Translations under genes and position numbers: made by a program
Assembly (NCBI GenBank): GCA_003731685.1
Contig: RCNO01000010.1
Location: 7,100 to 41,346 of the forward strand
Direction of reading: 5' to 3'
DNA length: 34,247 nucleotides
Origin: Bacteroidetes/Chlorobi group bacterium MS-B_bin-24
Lineage (GTDB): Bacteria > Bacteroidota > Ignavibacteria > Kapaibacteriales > UBA2268
Shown here: one piece after another, positions 1-7,469 of the stretch
How positions within the stretch are numbered: the stretch's first letter is position 1
Layout: every line of letters starts with the position of its first letter
The notes under the pieces: generated by a model
Told to the model about the DNA's origin: nothing
Databases searched by the model: none
The model's input: only the letters and a program-made list of their open reading frames with translations

Positions 1-239
1 GGCTTCGAAGTGATAGCACCAAACAATGCAGCATCGACATTTTTCAACAGTTCAATCGTGCGCTGTGGCAATGCGTCGCCTTCTTTGCACCAAAATTCCC
101 ATCCAATATCGCCGTGGATGAACTCTGCGTCGAGATTCACTTTGTCCAAAACGATCTTTGCGGCTTCCATAACATCTTTGCCAATTCCATCGCCCGGAAG
201 CCAAGCAATTCGATACTTTTTCTTACCTTGACCATCCAT
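1..239 (-). CDS. Isocitrate/isopropylmalate dehydrogenase family, N-terminal part (truncated by window edge)
   Basis: Only the first 79 residues are present; the rest lies left of the window. The reading frame begins with an ATG at 239-237, preceded by a purine-rich AGGGAAAG ribosome-binding-like stretch. The N-terminus carries the nucleotide-binding signature LPGDGIGKDV (about residues 14-23) of the metal-dependent beta-decarboxylating dehydrogenases, followed by a segment containing IGWEFWCKEGDALP and the substrate-loop motif ALFGAITSK near residues 71-79. The family oxidatively decarboxylates isocitrate, 3-isopropylmalate or homoisocitrate with NAD(P). The GAITSK loop leans towards isocitrate dehydrogenase, but substrate specificity cannot be settled from this fragment. 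A -7-like box lies at 269-276. Confidence 0.85.
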   Translation of the reverse strand, partial: MDGQGKKKYRIAWLPGDGIGKDVMEAAKIVLDKVNLDAEFIHGDIGWEFWCKEGDALPQRTIELLKNVDAALFGAITSK

Positions 240-268
240 TTTTTCTTTCCCTAAATTGTTAGAAAATT

Positions 269-276
269 CAAAATTA
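269..276 (-). promoter_or_regulatory. Putative -7 box (TAATTTTG) for the dehydrogenase gene
   Basis: Read on the minus strand this is TAATTTTG, matching the Bacteroidota primary-sigma -7 consensus TAnnTTTG. It ends 29 nt before the ATG at 239. No TTTG -33 element lies at the usual spacing, so this rests on the -7 box and its position alone. Confidence 0.35.
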
Positions 277-340
277 AGAAAATACATTGAGTTGCTATGG
301 AAACGATTTCCTCAAAATCGTAACAAATTGTTGCCAACAA

Positions 341-366
341 TGTAAGGGCAACCAGCCGGTCGCCCC
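341..366 (+). repeat. GTAAGGGC-type short hairpin repeat, copy A
   Basis: Begins TGTAAGGGC and folds as GGGC-A-ACC / AGCC loop / GGT-C-GCCC, an 8-bp stem with one A-C mismatch (346-365). It shares the TGTARGGGC head with copies at 477-500, 546-574 and about 4783-4801. It lies 8 nt left of the 33-nt palindrome at 375-407. Confidence 0.6.
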
Positions 367-374
367 AACTTTTC

Positions 375-407
375 AGACATCGGATGTTTTAAAAACATCC
401 GATGTCT
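375..407. repeat. 33-nt dispersed palindrome, copy 1 (perfect)
   Basis: Left arm AGACATCGGATGTTTT (375-390), one central A, right arm AAAACATCCGATGTCT (392-407): 16-bp perfect arms. Each arm contains the 11-nt sub-palindrome ACATC-S-GATGT, so the element can form one long hairpin or two small ones. There is only a TTT after it, so it does not look like a typical intrinsic terminator. Confidence 0.9.
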
Positions 408-476
408 TTCCATAACAAATTCAGTTAGGGTCAAGAAAACTGGTTTTCAGGTAAAACACCAAATGATTTAATATCT

Positions 477-500
477 TGTAAGGGCAAATAATTATCTACC
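477..500 (+). repeat. GTAAGGGC-type short repeat, copy B (degenerate)
   Basis: Starts TTGTAAGGGC and runs into AAATAATTATCTACC, a degenerate inverted repeat around the AT-rich centre. It shares its head with copies A, C and D. Confidence 0.45.
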
Positions 501-545
501 TTACTAAAAAATAACTCCTTACTCTTTCCACTCCATCGTCATTAC

Positions 546-574
546 CGTAAGGGCAGACCTATGTGTCTGCACCG
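546..574 (+). repeat. GTAAGGGC-type short hairpin repeat, copy C
   Basis: Starts CGTAAGGGC and folds as GGGCAGAC / CTATGT loop / GTCTGC-A-CC with one bulged A. It sits 37 nt downstream of the dus stop codon, but no T-run follows in the dus direction, so I call it a repeat and not a terminator. Confidence 0.55.
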
Positions 575-610
575 AAAATCCAGGAACATTGGGGGACAGG
601 ATGGTCGCTA

Positions 611-1627
611 CTACGAGATTTCAACTTCTTTACATTGTTCAGACATTTTTTGTTCAAGTTCCTGCTTATATTGATTCAACAAATCTTCGATTTCGTTGTA
701 GGATTCGGAAACAACTAATTTCGAGCGGACTTTGCTTGAATCGGGCAAGCCTTTTAAATAACCACTATAAAACTTTCTAAATTCGATGATACCATAGTGT
801 TCGCCTTTGGTGGCTATGTTCAAACGCAAATGTTTCAAACACACCTCAATTCTCTCCGAAATTGTTGGTGGATAGGGAATTTTACCTGTGCGAAGGTATT
901 CTTTGGCTTCACGAAAAATAAATGGATTCCCGATTGCAGCCCTGCCAATCATAACGCCGTCGCAACCAGTCTCCTCGAAAGCCCTTTTTACATCTTGCGG
1001 AGTTTTTACATCCCCATTCAGGATTACTGGGATGTTCACATTTTGTTTAACTTTCGCAATCCAAGACCAATCGGCTTGAGATTTATGGGCTTCTTCGCGT
1101 GTTCGACAATGAATCGCAATCGCAGCGATGCCAGCATCTTCGAGCATCTTTGCAACATCGACTATCGCGATACTTTTTCGGTCCCAGCCAAGTCGAGTTT
1201 TAACCGTAACAGGTAACTTCACACTCTCTACCACAAGGCGGGTGAGTTCTTGCATCCTCTTCGGTGTCTTCAGCATCGCCGCCCCAGCATTATTGCGGAC
1301 CACGTTTCTCACCCAACAACCAAAATTTATATCGATAAAGTCGGGCGAAAAACTTTCGACCAGTTTAGCCGATTCAACCATTGGTTCATCATTCGCTCCA
1401 AAGATTTGGATACCAATTGGTCTTTCCGCCTCGTCGAAATCTATTTTCTTAATTGATTTCTCAACTTTTCGATATAATGCTTCGCTCGAAATGAATTCTG
1501 AATAGACAACATCGGCTCCATATTCTTTGCAAATCAAGCGGAATGGCTTTTCTGTTACATCTTCCATCGGAGCCAAAACAACTGCATCCTCTATCTGAAT
1601 TTTATTGCCAATTTTCAATATTGCCAT
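611..1627 (-). CDS. dus: tRNA-dihydrouridine synthase, DusB-like
   Basis: FMN-dependent enzyme that reduces specific uridines in tRNA D-loops with NADPH. At 338 residues it has the usual Dus length, with a TIM barrel followed by a short helical domain. Visible signatures are APMED (19-23, FMN site), the catalytic-loop cysteine C104 in INFGCWVRNVV, K143 in VKTRLGW, H173 and R175 in HCRTREEA, NGD at 204-206 and GVMIGRAAIGNP at 224-235. The motif after the catalytic cysteine is unusual: the common GCP...KKV is GCW...RNV here. It is transcribed divergently from pgi, with starts 65 nt apart. Dus family membership is firm; the DusB subgroup is an inference from motif style. Confidence 0.93.
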   Translation of the reverse strand: MAILKIGNKIQIEDAVVLAPMEDVTEKPFRLICKEYGADVVYSEFISSEALYRKVEKSIKKIDFDEAERPIGIQIFGANDEPMVESAKLVESFSPDFIDINFGCWVRNVVRNNAGAAMLKTPKRMQELTRLVVESVKLPVTVKTRLGWDRKSIAIVDVAKMLEDAGIAAIAIHCRTREEAHKSQADWSWIAKVKQNVNIPVILNGDVKTPQDVKRAFEETGCDGVMIGRAAIGNPFIFREAKEYLRTGKIPYPPTISERIEVCLKHLRLNIATKGEHYGIIEFRKFYSGYLKGLPDSSKVRSKLVVSESYNEIEDLLNQYKQELEQKMSEQCKEVEIS

Positions 1628-1664
1628 TTTTTCATTTCAATTTCTTTTATAAACTAAAAACTTT

Positions 1665-1672
1665 TATTTTTG
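1665..1672 (+). promoter_or_regulatory. Putative -7 box (TATTTTTG) for pgi
   Basis: TATTTTTG matches TAnnTTTG and ends 20 nt before the proposed pgi ATG at 1693. Its position argues against the longer reading frame that would start at 1543 inside dus. No clear -33 TTTG is visible. Confidence 0.4.
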
Positions 1673-1692
1673 TTATTTATTGTTTAAACAAA

Positions 1693-3348
1693 ATGAAACC
1701 AACGGAAACAAAAAGCTGGCAAAAACTTATTGACCACCAAAGAGTTATCGCAAGAACATCCTTGCGGGAGCTTTTTGATGCGAATCCAAATCGAGCCGAA
1801 GAGTTCTCGTTGGAGTTCGACGACATACTTTTCGACTTTTCCAAAAATCTAATCATTGAACAAACAATACGCCTTTTAACCGACTTGGCAACCGAACAAA
1901 AATTGCCCGAAAAAATCGAAGCAATGTTCAACGGCGAGAAAATCAATTTCACCGAAAAAAGAGCAGCCTTGCACATTGCTTTGCGAAATCTCGAAGACCG
2001 CCCAATCAAAGTCGATGGTTGGGATGTTGTTCCAAAAGTCAATGCTGTGCTCCTAAAAATGCGCAATTTCACCGAAATGATTCATAGCGGATTCTGGCGC
2101 GGCTATCGCGGCGAAAGAATTACCGACATTGTCCACATCGGCATTGGCGGTTCAGACCTTGGTCCCCGCTTGGTTTGCGATGCTCTTAAAGAATACCGAA
2201 AACCGAACATAAATGTTCATTTTGTTTCGAATGTTGATGGCTTGGATATCGCACAAACATTGAACCAAGTCGTTCCCAGCAGAACCTTGTTTATCATTGC
2301 ATCCAAAAGCTTCACAACACAGGAAACTTTACTCAATGCAACAACAGCAAGGGAATGGTTCCTGAAAAATACAAACGGTAACGAAAAAGAAATCGCGAAA
2401 CACTTTATTGCAATTTCTACCAATGAAGAAGCCTGCAAAGCTTTTGGTATTCCACCCGAAAATATGTTTCATTTTTGGAACTGGGTCGGTGGTCGCTTTT
2501 CGTTGTGGAGTGCAATTGGATTGGTTATTGCTCTTTATCTTGGTTACGAAAACTTTCTGAAGCTTCTCGAAGGAGCCCACCAAATCGATAAAAATTTTAG
2601 AACCGAGCCTTTCGAAAAAAACATCCCCGTTTTGATGGGTCTGCTTTGCATTTGGTACACCAATTTCTGGAAATACAATACCTACGGCATTATTCCTTAC
2701 GATTTGCGGTTGAAACTACTGCCCGATTATCTCCAACAACTCATAATGGAGAGCAATGGAAAACGCATTGCCAGCGACGGAAGCGAAATCGATTATCCTA
2801 CAAGCCCGATTGTTTGGGGAAGAATCGGGACCGACAGCCAGCATTCATTCTTCCAATTACTTCATCAGGGAACCCATATCGTCCCAATAGATTTTCTTGC
2901 TTGTGTTGAACCTGAACACCCATTTACAAATCACCACGATGTGTTGATTGCCAACTTAATTGCCCAAAGCGAAGCACTTACGAAAGGCAAAACACGGCAA
3001 GAAGTTGCCCTTGAACTGGAAAATTCAAACCTTGACCCACTGGAGAAAACCGAACTTCTACCACACAAAGTATTTCCCGGTAATCGTCCTTCGACAACCA
3101 TTCTGCTTCGCAAGCTCACCCCCAAAACTCTTGGCTCTTTGCTTGCTTGCTATGAACATAAAGTATTTGTCGAAGGCGTTATTCTGGACATCAATTCTTT
3201 CGACCAATGGGGTGTGGAACTCGGCAAACAACTTGCTAAATCGATATTAAAAGAAATCGAGGCAGGAAAAACTTCAAATGCTCTTAACTCTTCAACAAAC
3301 AAATTGTTAGAGTATTATTTAAAACATAGAAAACGTTATTATGAGTAA
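1693..3348 (+). CDS. pgi: Glucose-6-phosphate isomerase
   Basis: Interconverts glucose 6-phosphate and fructose 6-phosphate in glycolysis/gluconeogenesis. With the ATG at 1693 the product is 551 residues, close to the ~550 of E. coli-type Pgi. The frame is open back to 1543, but those 50 extra codons read into dus on the other strand and look like non-coding hydrophobic sequence. Recognisable segments are HIGIGGSDLGPRLV, the phosphate-binding FIIASKSFTTQETL, the signature-like FWNWVGGRFSLWSAIGL, the catalytic-histidine region QLLHQGTHIVPIDF and the C-terminal FDQWGVELGKQLA. Its last 8 bases overlap plsY, and a transaldolase follows, so the three probably form an operon feeding sugar phosphates. 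Confidence 0.97.
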   Translation: MKPTETKSWQKLIDHQRVIARTSLRELFDANPNRAEEFSLEFDDILFDFSKNLIIEQTIRLLTDLATEQKLPEKIEAMFNGEKINFTEKRAALHIALRNLEDRPIKVDGWDVVPKVNAVLLKMRNFTEMIHSGFWRGYRGERITDIVHIGIGGSDLGPRLVCDALKEYRKPNINVHFVSNVDGLDIAQTLNQVVPSRTLFIIASKSFTTQETLLNATTAREWFLKNTNGNEKEIAKHFIAISTNEEACKAFGIPPENMFHFWNWVGGRFSLWSAIGLVIALYLGYENFLKLLEGAHQIDKNFRTEPFEKNIPVLMGLLCIWYTNFWKYNTYGIIPYDLRLKLLPDYLQQLIMESNGKRIASDGSEIDYPTSPIVWGRIGTDSQHSFFQLLHQGTHIVPIDFLACVEPEHPFTNHHDVLIANLIAQSEALTKGKTRQEVALELENSNLDPLEKTELLPHKVFPGNRPSTTILLRKLTPKTLGSLLACYEHKVFVEGVILDINSFDQWGVELGKQLAKSILKEIEAGKTSNALNSSTNKLLEYYLKHRKRYYE

Positions 3349-3958
3349 ATATCTAATCATATTTGCACTGTCATATATCGTAGGTTCAATACCATTTGCA
3401 TACATAATTGTTCGCTTATTTTTCCGCAAAGATATAAGCAAGGAAGGAAGCGGAAATGTCGGAGCAATGAACTCCTACGAAGTTACGGGGAGAAAGTGGG
3501 TCGGCTTTCTCGTCTTTCTGTTCGATTTCCTAAAAGGAATTTCGGTTGTGTTGATAAGCAGACATTTAATTCCCGATGACGATTTCGCAATTCTTGCTGC
3601 TTCGTTTTCTGTTGTTTTGGGACACAACTTTAGCCTCTTCCTTCGATTCAAAGGCGGCAAAGGACTGGCTACATCTGCTGGTGTTCTTCTTCTCATCCAA
3701 CCTATAATTCTTCTTCTTTGGGTTATCCTTTGGTTATTAATTTACAACTTTGTCAAAAAGGATATGGACATTGCAAATCCAGCAACGAGCGTCATCAGTC
3801 CATTCCTTTTCTTTGTTCTTCCCGAGGATTTTGTTCGTAAAGCCAACATAATTCCATTTCTATCTCGAATGGTTCTATATATCACCATTGGTTTGCTTGC
3901 ACTTTTGATTTTATCGAAGTATTTTATAGTTTTAAAATTAAAATTGTCAAAAAAGTAG
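3341..3958 (+). CDS. plsY: Glycerol-3-phosphate acyltransferase PlsY
   Basis: Integral membrane enzyme that transfers an acyl group from acyl-phosphate to glycerol 3-phosphate, the first step of phospholipid synthesis with PlsX. At 205 residues it has the family length, and hydrophobic segments span most of the chain. The PlsY motifs are present: SGNVGAMN (37-44, a variant of the usual SGNxGATN), GHNFSLFLRFKGGKGLATSAG-type loop at 94-114, and a third loop around PATSVISP. Its ATG overlaps the pgi stop by 8 bases, suggesting translational coupling. The A-M in place of A-T in motif 1 is a mild variation. Confidence 0.94.
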   Translation: MSKYLIIFALSYIVGSIPFAYIIVRLFFRKDISKEGSGNVGAMNSYEVTGRKWVGFLVFLFDFLKGISVVLISRHLIPDDDFAILAASFSVVLGHNFSLFLRFKGGKGLATSAGVLLLIQPIILLLWVILWLLIYNFVKKDMDIANPATSVISPFLFFVLPEDFVRKANIIPFLSRMVLYITIGLLALLILSKYFIVLKLKLSKK

Positions 3959-3992
3959 AAAATTCGTAAATTGCATTTTTTTTGGTTGAACT

Positions 3993-4667
3993 ATGGAACT
4001 ATATTTAGATACAGCCAATTTAGAACAAATCAAAGAAGTTGCCGAACTTGGGATAATTCGGGGAGTAACTACAAACCCTTCCCTGCTTGCAAAAGAAGAC
4101 CCAAGCGTGGATTTCAAACAGAGGATACTGGAAATCCACAGATTAGTTGGTGGACACGTTTCCGTCGAGGTAATTTCCACCGACAAAGATGGGATGATTC
4201 GCGAAGCTGAGCAGATAATCGAATGGTTCCCCGAAGCCACAATCAAAATTCCGATGATTCCACAAGGACTTGCAGCAGTGAAGGAATTAACTAAACGTGG
4301 GATACCCACCAACGTGACGCTAATTTTTTCGGCAACCCAAGCAATTGCAGCCCAAAACGCTGGTGCTTCTTACATTTCAATATTCTTAGGCAGATTGGAC
4401 GACATTGCATACGATGGAATAGCCATACTCAACGATATTTGCGAAATCTGGGATGTTCAAGGCTACGATTCCCTTATCATTGCAGCATCGGTTCGTAATC
4501 CTCTCCATATCGTCGAGGCTGCACGCGCCGGCGCCGATATTGCTACCGTTCCCTACAATGTCTTGATGCAATCCCTGAAAAATCCACTTACCGACAAGGG
4601 ATTGGAACTTTTCCTCCGCGACTACGATAAATACTTAACCGAACGCCAAAAATCAATGCTTATTTAA
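3993..4667 (+). CDS. tal: Transaldolase (TalC/FSA-like short form)
   Basis: Short (224 aa) class I aldolase of the transaldolase/fructose-6-phosphate aldolase group, acting in the non-oxidative pentose phosphate pathway. The Schiff-base lysine is K85 in TIKIPM; other family motifs are LDTAN (5-9), GVTTNPSLL (24-32), TNVTLIFSATQA (105-116) and GRLDDI. Two positions separate transaldolases from true fructose-6-phosphate aldolases: E59 (Gln in E. coli FSA) and F130 (Tyr in FSA). Both are transaldolase-like here, so I favour sedoheptulose 7-phosphate/glyceraldehyde 3-phosphate transaldolase. It lies 34 nt after plsY on the same strand and is probably cotranscribed with pgi. Confidence 0.93.
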   Translation: MELYLDTANLEQIKEVAELGIIRGVTTNPSLLAKEDPSVDFKQRILEIHRLVGGHVSVEVISTDKDGMIREAEQIIEWFPEATIKIPMIPQGLAAVKELTKRGIPTNVTLIFSATQAIAAQNAGASYISIFLGRLDDIAYDGIAILNDICEIWDVQGYDSLIIAASVRNPLHIVEAARAGADIATVPYNVLMQSLKNPLTDKGLELFLRDYDKYLTERQKSMLI

Positions 4668-4706
4668 CAAACAAGAACATTCAATATAAATCTTTTTGTG
4701 TTTTAA

Positions 4707-4725
4707 CCAGAAACCCGATTTCTTG
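4707..4725. repeat. Small inverted repeat after the transaldolase gene
   Basis: CCAGAAA-CCCGA-TTTCTTGG can fold into a short stem with one bulge. It lies 39 nt beyond the tal stop. No T-tract follows directly, so terminator function is not supported. Confidence 0.3.
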
Positions 4726-4739
4726 GATTTGTTACGGAA

Positions 4740-4772
4740 AGACATCGGATGTTTTTGAAACAACCGATGTCT
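4740..4772. repeat. 33-nt dispersed palindrome, copy 2 (one mismatch)
   Basis: Left arm AGACATCGGATGTTT (4740-4754), right arm AAACAACCGATGTCT (4758-4772). A single arm mismatch occurs at 4763 (A instead of T). It lies between the convergent transaldolase and glycosyltransferase genes. A GTAGGGGC repeat follows 10 nt later. Confidence 0.85.
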
Positions 4773-4782
4773 GAAATTAACT

Positions 4783-4801
4783 TGTAGGGGCGAATAATGA
4801 T
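4783..4801 (+). repeat. GTAGGGGC-type short repeat, copy D (truncated)
   Basis: TTGTAGGGGCGAATAATGA shares its head with copies A-C. The expected right half (TCGCCCC-like) is missing. It is in the same orientation as copy A, but on the other side of its neighbouring 33-nt palindrome. Confidence 0.45.
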
Positions 4802-4856
4802 AAATTTTTAAAGTTTAAATATTGGGTGGCCTTTGTTGAGCTATTCCCAAACGCTT

Positions 4857-6374
4857 TTAATTTTCCCTAAGCCATTTTGAAATATACTTCACGTCGGTAG
4901 GTATTTTTTTATTTGGTAAGTAATTGTAGCATTTGTAAATAAAGAATCGGCGAAAGACAATTCCACGGCGCACGATTTGTAATTCCTCGTGAAATTCTAC
5001 CCTCTCGAAGTATTCTTCCAATCGTTTAAATTCTCCAAAGGGATTAAAATCGGAGTAGATGAACAATGCATTCCAACCCGAAAATTTGTGTACATCGAAC
5101 CAGAAGTCGAATTGCAATGCGGGCTTACCATAAACATTCTCGGCAAGTATGTGTTCTCGGTATGGAGTGTAAAAGGCAAGTTCAGCAGGAATTTTGTATT
5201 CGTTCGAAAATATGAAAGTAGGTTTCTCCTTGTCCATTTCGCTTTTCAGTTGAACAACATTGCTTGCCAATTCCCGCCATCCAGTCCAAGTATCACCTTT
5301 TTCTATTGGTACAACTGGAAAGACAATTATTATCAAAGTCAAAAGAATTAGCCCAAGACTCGTTGAGCCGCCGACGGAGTTAAAAACCTTCTTGCCTTTG
5401 GTCGACAAAGTTTCGTAGTAATCAGCCACCAATAGCATAAATGATAAATACGCAGGCAAAATCCAGTTCATTTTCACAAGCGATGTGAAACTAACTGCAA
5501 AGAAAAACAAAACGAGTGGAAACGCAAAGCAGGCTAAAAAAAGCTTTTCTTTTGATAAAGCAGTAAACCTTTTTATTATTCTCCACAGAATTATCCAGAG
5601 CAAAACAAAGAATAACGGGGTTAGTTCGAAAATCTGGCTTGCGATGAGTTGGAAAAAGTAATTAAAACCAAAGGAACGGACGCCTTTGGCTCGGTGTGAC
5701 GTTTGAAATAGGAACGAAGCCCATCCATTTTGGAAATTCCAGATTATAACAGGCGAGAAAACAAGTAAGGCAACTAAAACCGAAAGCCAAAGCTTCCAAT
5801 TGAGAAATTCCTTCCAGTTTTTTGTCAAAATCAAATAAAGGAACAACGAAAAGAAAATGAAGAAGGCAGTGTATTTACTTGCCATTGCAACGCCAGCAAA
5901 GGCACCCGCAAGAAGCCAGTCACTCAATTTGTTTCCTTCGTTAATCGCTTTGAAATAAAAATACATCGAAGCAGACCAAAAGAAAAGAAGCGGGGCATCG
6001 GGCGTTGCCACAACAGAGTGAAGATTGAAAAACACTGTAAGATTCAAAAACACTACGCTAAGGAAAGCAAATCGAGTGGAGCCTGAAATCTTCTTACCCA
6101 AAAGAAAAACAAAGATGGATGTTCCCTGCGAATAGAGAAGCATACCGAAACGAACCCCAAATTCGGTATTCCCAAAAAGGTATGTGAAAATGCCAATAGT
6201 GTAACTACAAACAGGCGGATGGTCGAAATAACTTAAAGCGGGCTTCTGGATGTAAAGCCAATAGTATGCTTCCTGTGGAACAAGATTGAATTGCCCAAGC
6301 AAAATCATTCGAAGGATAAACAATCCAAACAACAAAAGTAAAAAATATTTTGTGTATCTATCCTTTAAAATCAT
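4857..6374 (-). CDS. GT39/PMT_2-family membrane glycosyltransferase
   Basis: Polytopic membrane protein of 505 residues, resembling dolichyl/undecaprenyl-phosphate-sugar-dependent glycosyltransferases (ArnT/PMT_2 clan). The first extracytoplasmic loop has the catalytic-type motif EAYYWLY (35-41) and SYFDHPPV (48-55), followed by ATPDAPLLFFW (123-133), all characteristic of the family. About ten hydrophobic segments follow, then a hydrophilic C-terminal domain from about residue 370. The donor is expected to be a polyprenyl-phosphate sugar and the acceptor a lipid or protein at the periplasmic face; neither can be read from sequence. It is a single gene, convergent with the transaldolase and divergent from the ureohydrolase. 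Confidence 0.85.
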   Translation of the reverse strand: MILKDRYTKYFLLLLFGLFILRMILLGQFNLVPQEAYYWLYIQKPALSYFDHPPVCSYTIGIFTYLFGNTEFGVRFGMLLYSQGTSIFVFLLGKKISGSTRFAFLSVVFLNLTVFFNLHSVVATPDAPLLFFWSASMYFYFKAINEGNKLSDWLLAGAFAGVAMASKYTAFFIFFSLFLYLILTKNWKEFLNWKLWLSVLVALLVFSPVIIWNFQNGWASFLFQTSHRAKGVRSFGFNYFFQLIASQIFELTPLFFVLLWIILWRIIKRFTALSKEKLFLACFAFPLVLFFFAVSFTSLVKMNWILPAYLSFMLLVADYYETLSTKGKKVFNSVGGSTSLGLILLTLIIIVFPVVPIEKGDTWTGWRELASNVVQLKSEMDKEKPTFIFSNEYKIPAELAFYTPYREHILAENVYGKPALQFDFWFDVHKFSGWNALFIYSDFNPFGEFKRLEEYFERVEFHEELQIVRRGIVFRRFFIYKCYNYLPNKKIPTDVKYISKWLREN

Positions 6375-6393
6375 TTTACATTATATAAATTAG

Positions 6394-6401
6394 CAAAATT
6401 A
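6394..6401 (-). promoter_or_regulatory. Putative -7 box (TAATTTTG) for the glycosyltransferase gene
   Basis: On the minus strand TAATTTTG lies 19 nt before the ATG at 6374, in the 47-nt divergent gap to the ureohydrolase gene. No -33 TTTG at standard spacing was found. Confidence 0.38.
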
Positions 6402-6421
6402 TGAATTTAAGTTGGTAAAAT

Positions 6422-7360
6422 ATGGAAACTCTTAACAAAGCAAATAATTTTTTGGCAATAGAAAAAGAGTATTCGAATTACGAAAATTCACAAATTGTAA
6501 TTCTCCCCGTTCCCTACGAAGCAACAACCAGCTACGGCAAAGGAACTCGCAAAGGACCTCGGGCAATTCTTAAAGCAAGCGCCTATGTCGAGTTCTACGA
6601 CGACGAGACCAAACGGGAACTCTGCTTCGAAAAAGGCATCGCTACGATTAAACCTCTGCAATTCGACTATCTAAGCCAAATGGAAAGCCTTTCCTTGATT
6701 GAAAAAACTGTTGAAACAATATTGAAAGACGGGAAGTTTCTTGTCTCGCTTGGTGGCGAACACACAATCACCTTACCAATTGTTAAATCTTTTTTCGAGA
6801 GATTCCCCAATATGTCTTTGCTTCAATTCGATGCCCATTCCGACTTGAGAGTAGTTTACGAAGACAATCCATTTTCCCACGCCTGCGTTATGGCGAGAAT
6901 CATCGAGTTTTTCCCGCCCGAAAGGCTTGTCCAAGTTGGTATTAGAGCACTCTGTTCCGAAGAAGCTGAACTTATCGAAAAATCCGGAATCAAGACATAT
7001 TTTGCTTCAAAGATTAAGCAAAACCATTACGGAAGCAATTGGATATCCCAGCTTGTGGAATCGCTATCCGAGCAGGTTTATGTTACTTTCGATGTAGATT
7101 TCTTCGACCCAACCGTAATGCCTTCGACCGGCACCCCCGAACCCGATGGATTTACTTATTCCGACGCTCTGAACATAATTCGGGAAATAATAGCCCAAGG
7201 CAAGCAAATTCTCGGCTTCGATGTCGTTGAACTTGCCCCCATAAAGAAACTCCACTACCCCGACTTAACCACCGCCCGCCTTGTGTACAAAATGTTAAAT
7301 TTAATTTTCTCAAAAAAGTTAAGTCCTTCTCTGCTAAAAAAGGAACTTGGGATAGTGTGA
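6422..7360 (+). CDS. speB: Agmatinase-family ureohydrolase
   Basis: Binuclear manganese ureohydrolase of 312 residues, most likely agmatinase (agmatine to putrescine and urea). All metal ligands of the family are visible: H114 in GGEHTIT, D137, H139 and D141 in FDAHSDLR, and D224 and D226 in TFDVDFFDP. The substrate-loop signature PSTGTPEPDGFTY (234-246) and the late ELAP motif are also present. The GTPEP form is typical of agmatinases and related enzymes; arginase, formimidoglutamase or guanidinobutyrase activity cannot be excluded. It stands alone and runs convergently towards ispG. Confidence 0.88.
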   Translation: METLNKANNFLAIEKEYSNYENSQIVILPVPYEATTSYGKGTRKGPRAILKASAYVEFYDDETKRELCFEKGIATIKPLQFDYLSQMESLSLIEKTVETILKDGKFLVSLGGEHTITLPIVKSFFERFPNMSLLQFDAHSDLRVVYEDNPFSHACVMARIIEFFPPERLVQVGIRALCSEEAELIEKSGIKTYFASKIKQNHYGSNWISQLVESLSEQVYVTFDVDFFDPTVMPSTGTPEPDGFTYSDALNIIREIIAQGKQILGFDVVELAPIKKLHYPDLTTARLVYKMLNLIFSKKLSPSLLKKELGIV

Positions 7361-7411
7361 TAAAAGTAAAGTAAACAAATTACTTCTGATATCGGAGGCT
7401 TTTCCAATGCC

Positions 7412-7444
7412 AGACATCGGATGTTTCAAATACATCCGATGTCT
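7412..7444. repeat. 33-nt dispersed palindrome, copy 3 (imperfect centre)
   Basis: AGACATCGGATGT (7412-7424) and ACATCCGATGTCT (7432-7444) form a perfect 13-bp stem around TTCAAAT. The centre departs from the other copies but the total length is still 33 nt. It lies between the convergent ureohydrolase and ispG genes, 25 nt from the ispG stop. Confidence 0.85.
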
Positions 7445-7469
7445 TGTGCAAAAGACTTCAAAATTATCT

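Larger units (their letters stand above)
240..610. other. Repeat-rich intergenic region, no gene seen
   Basis: This stretch separates the dehydrogenase start (239) from the dus stop (611), both on the minus strand. I see no credible coding frame. It holds a -7-like promoter box (269-276), three GTAAGGGC elements (341-366, 477-500, 546-574), one perfect 33-nt palindrome (375-407) and a small hairpin GAAAAC-TG-GTTTTC (435-448). It is the densest cluster of short repeats in the window. Confidence 0.7.

Noticed and set aside
375-407. The palindromes as intrinsic terminators
   Set aside because: No consistent T-tract follows either side, and copy 4 lies between divergent genes, upstream of both.
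1543-1692. In-frame extension of pgi upstream to ATG 1543
   Set aside because: It would overlap dus on the opposite strand, gives a protein 50 residues too long, and the extra residues look unlike Pgi. The -7 box at 1665-1672 and the 551-aa length support ATG 1693.
4707-4725. Hairpin after the transaldolase gene as a terminator
   Set aside because: The stem is short and bulged, and no T-run follows directly.
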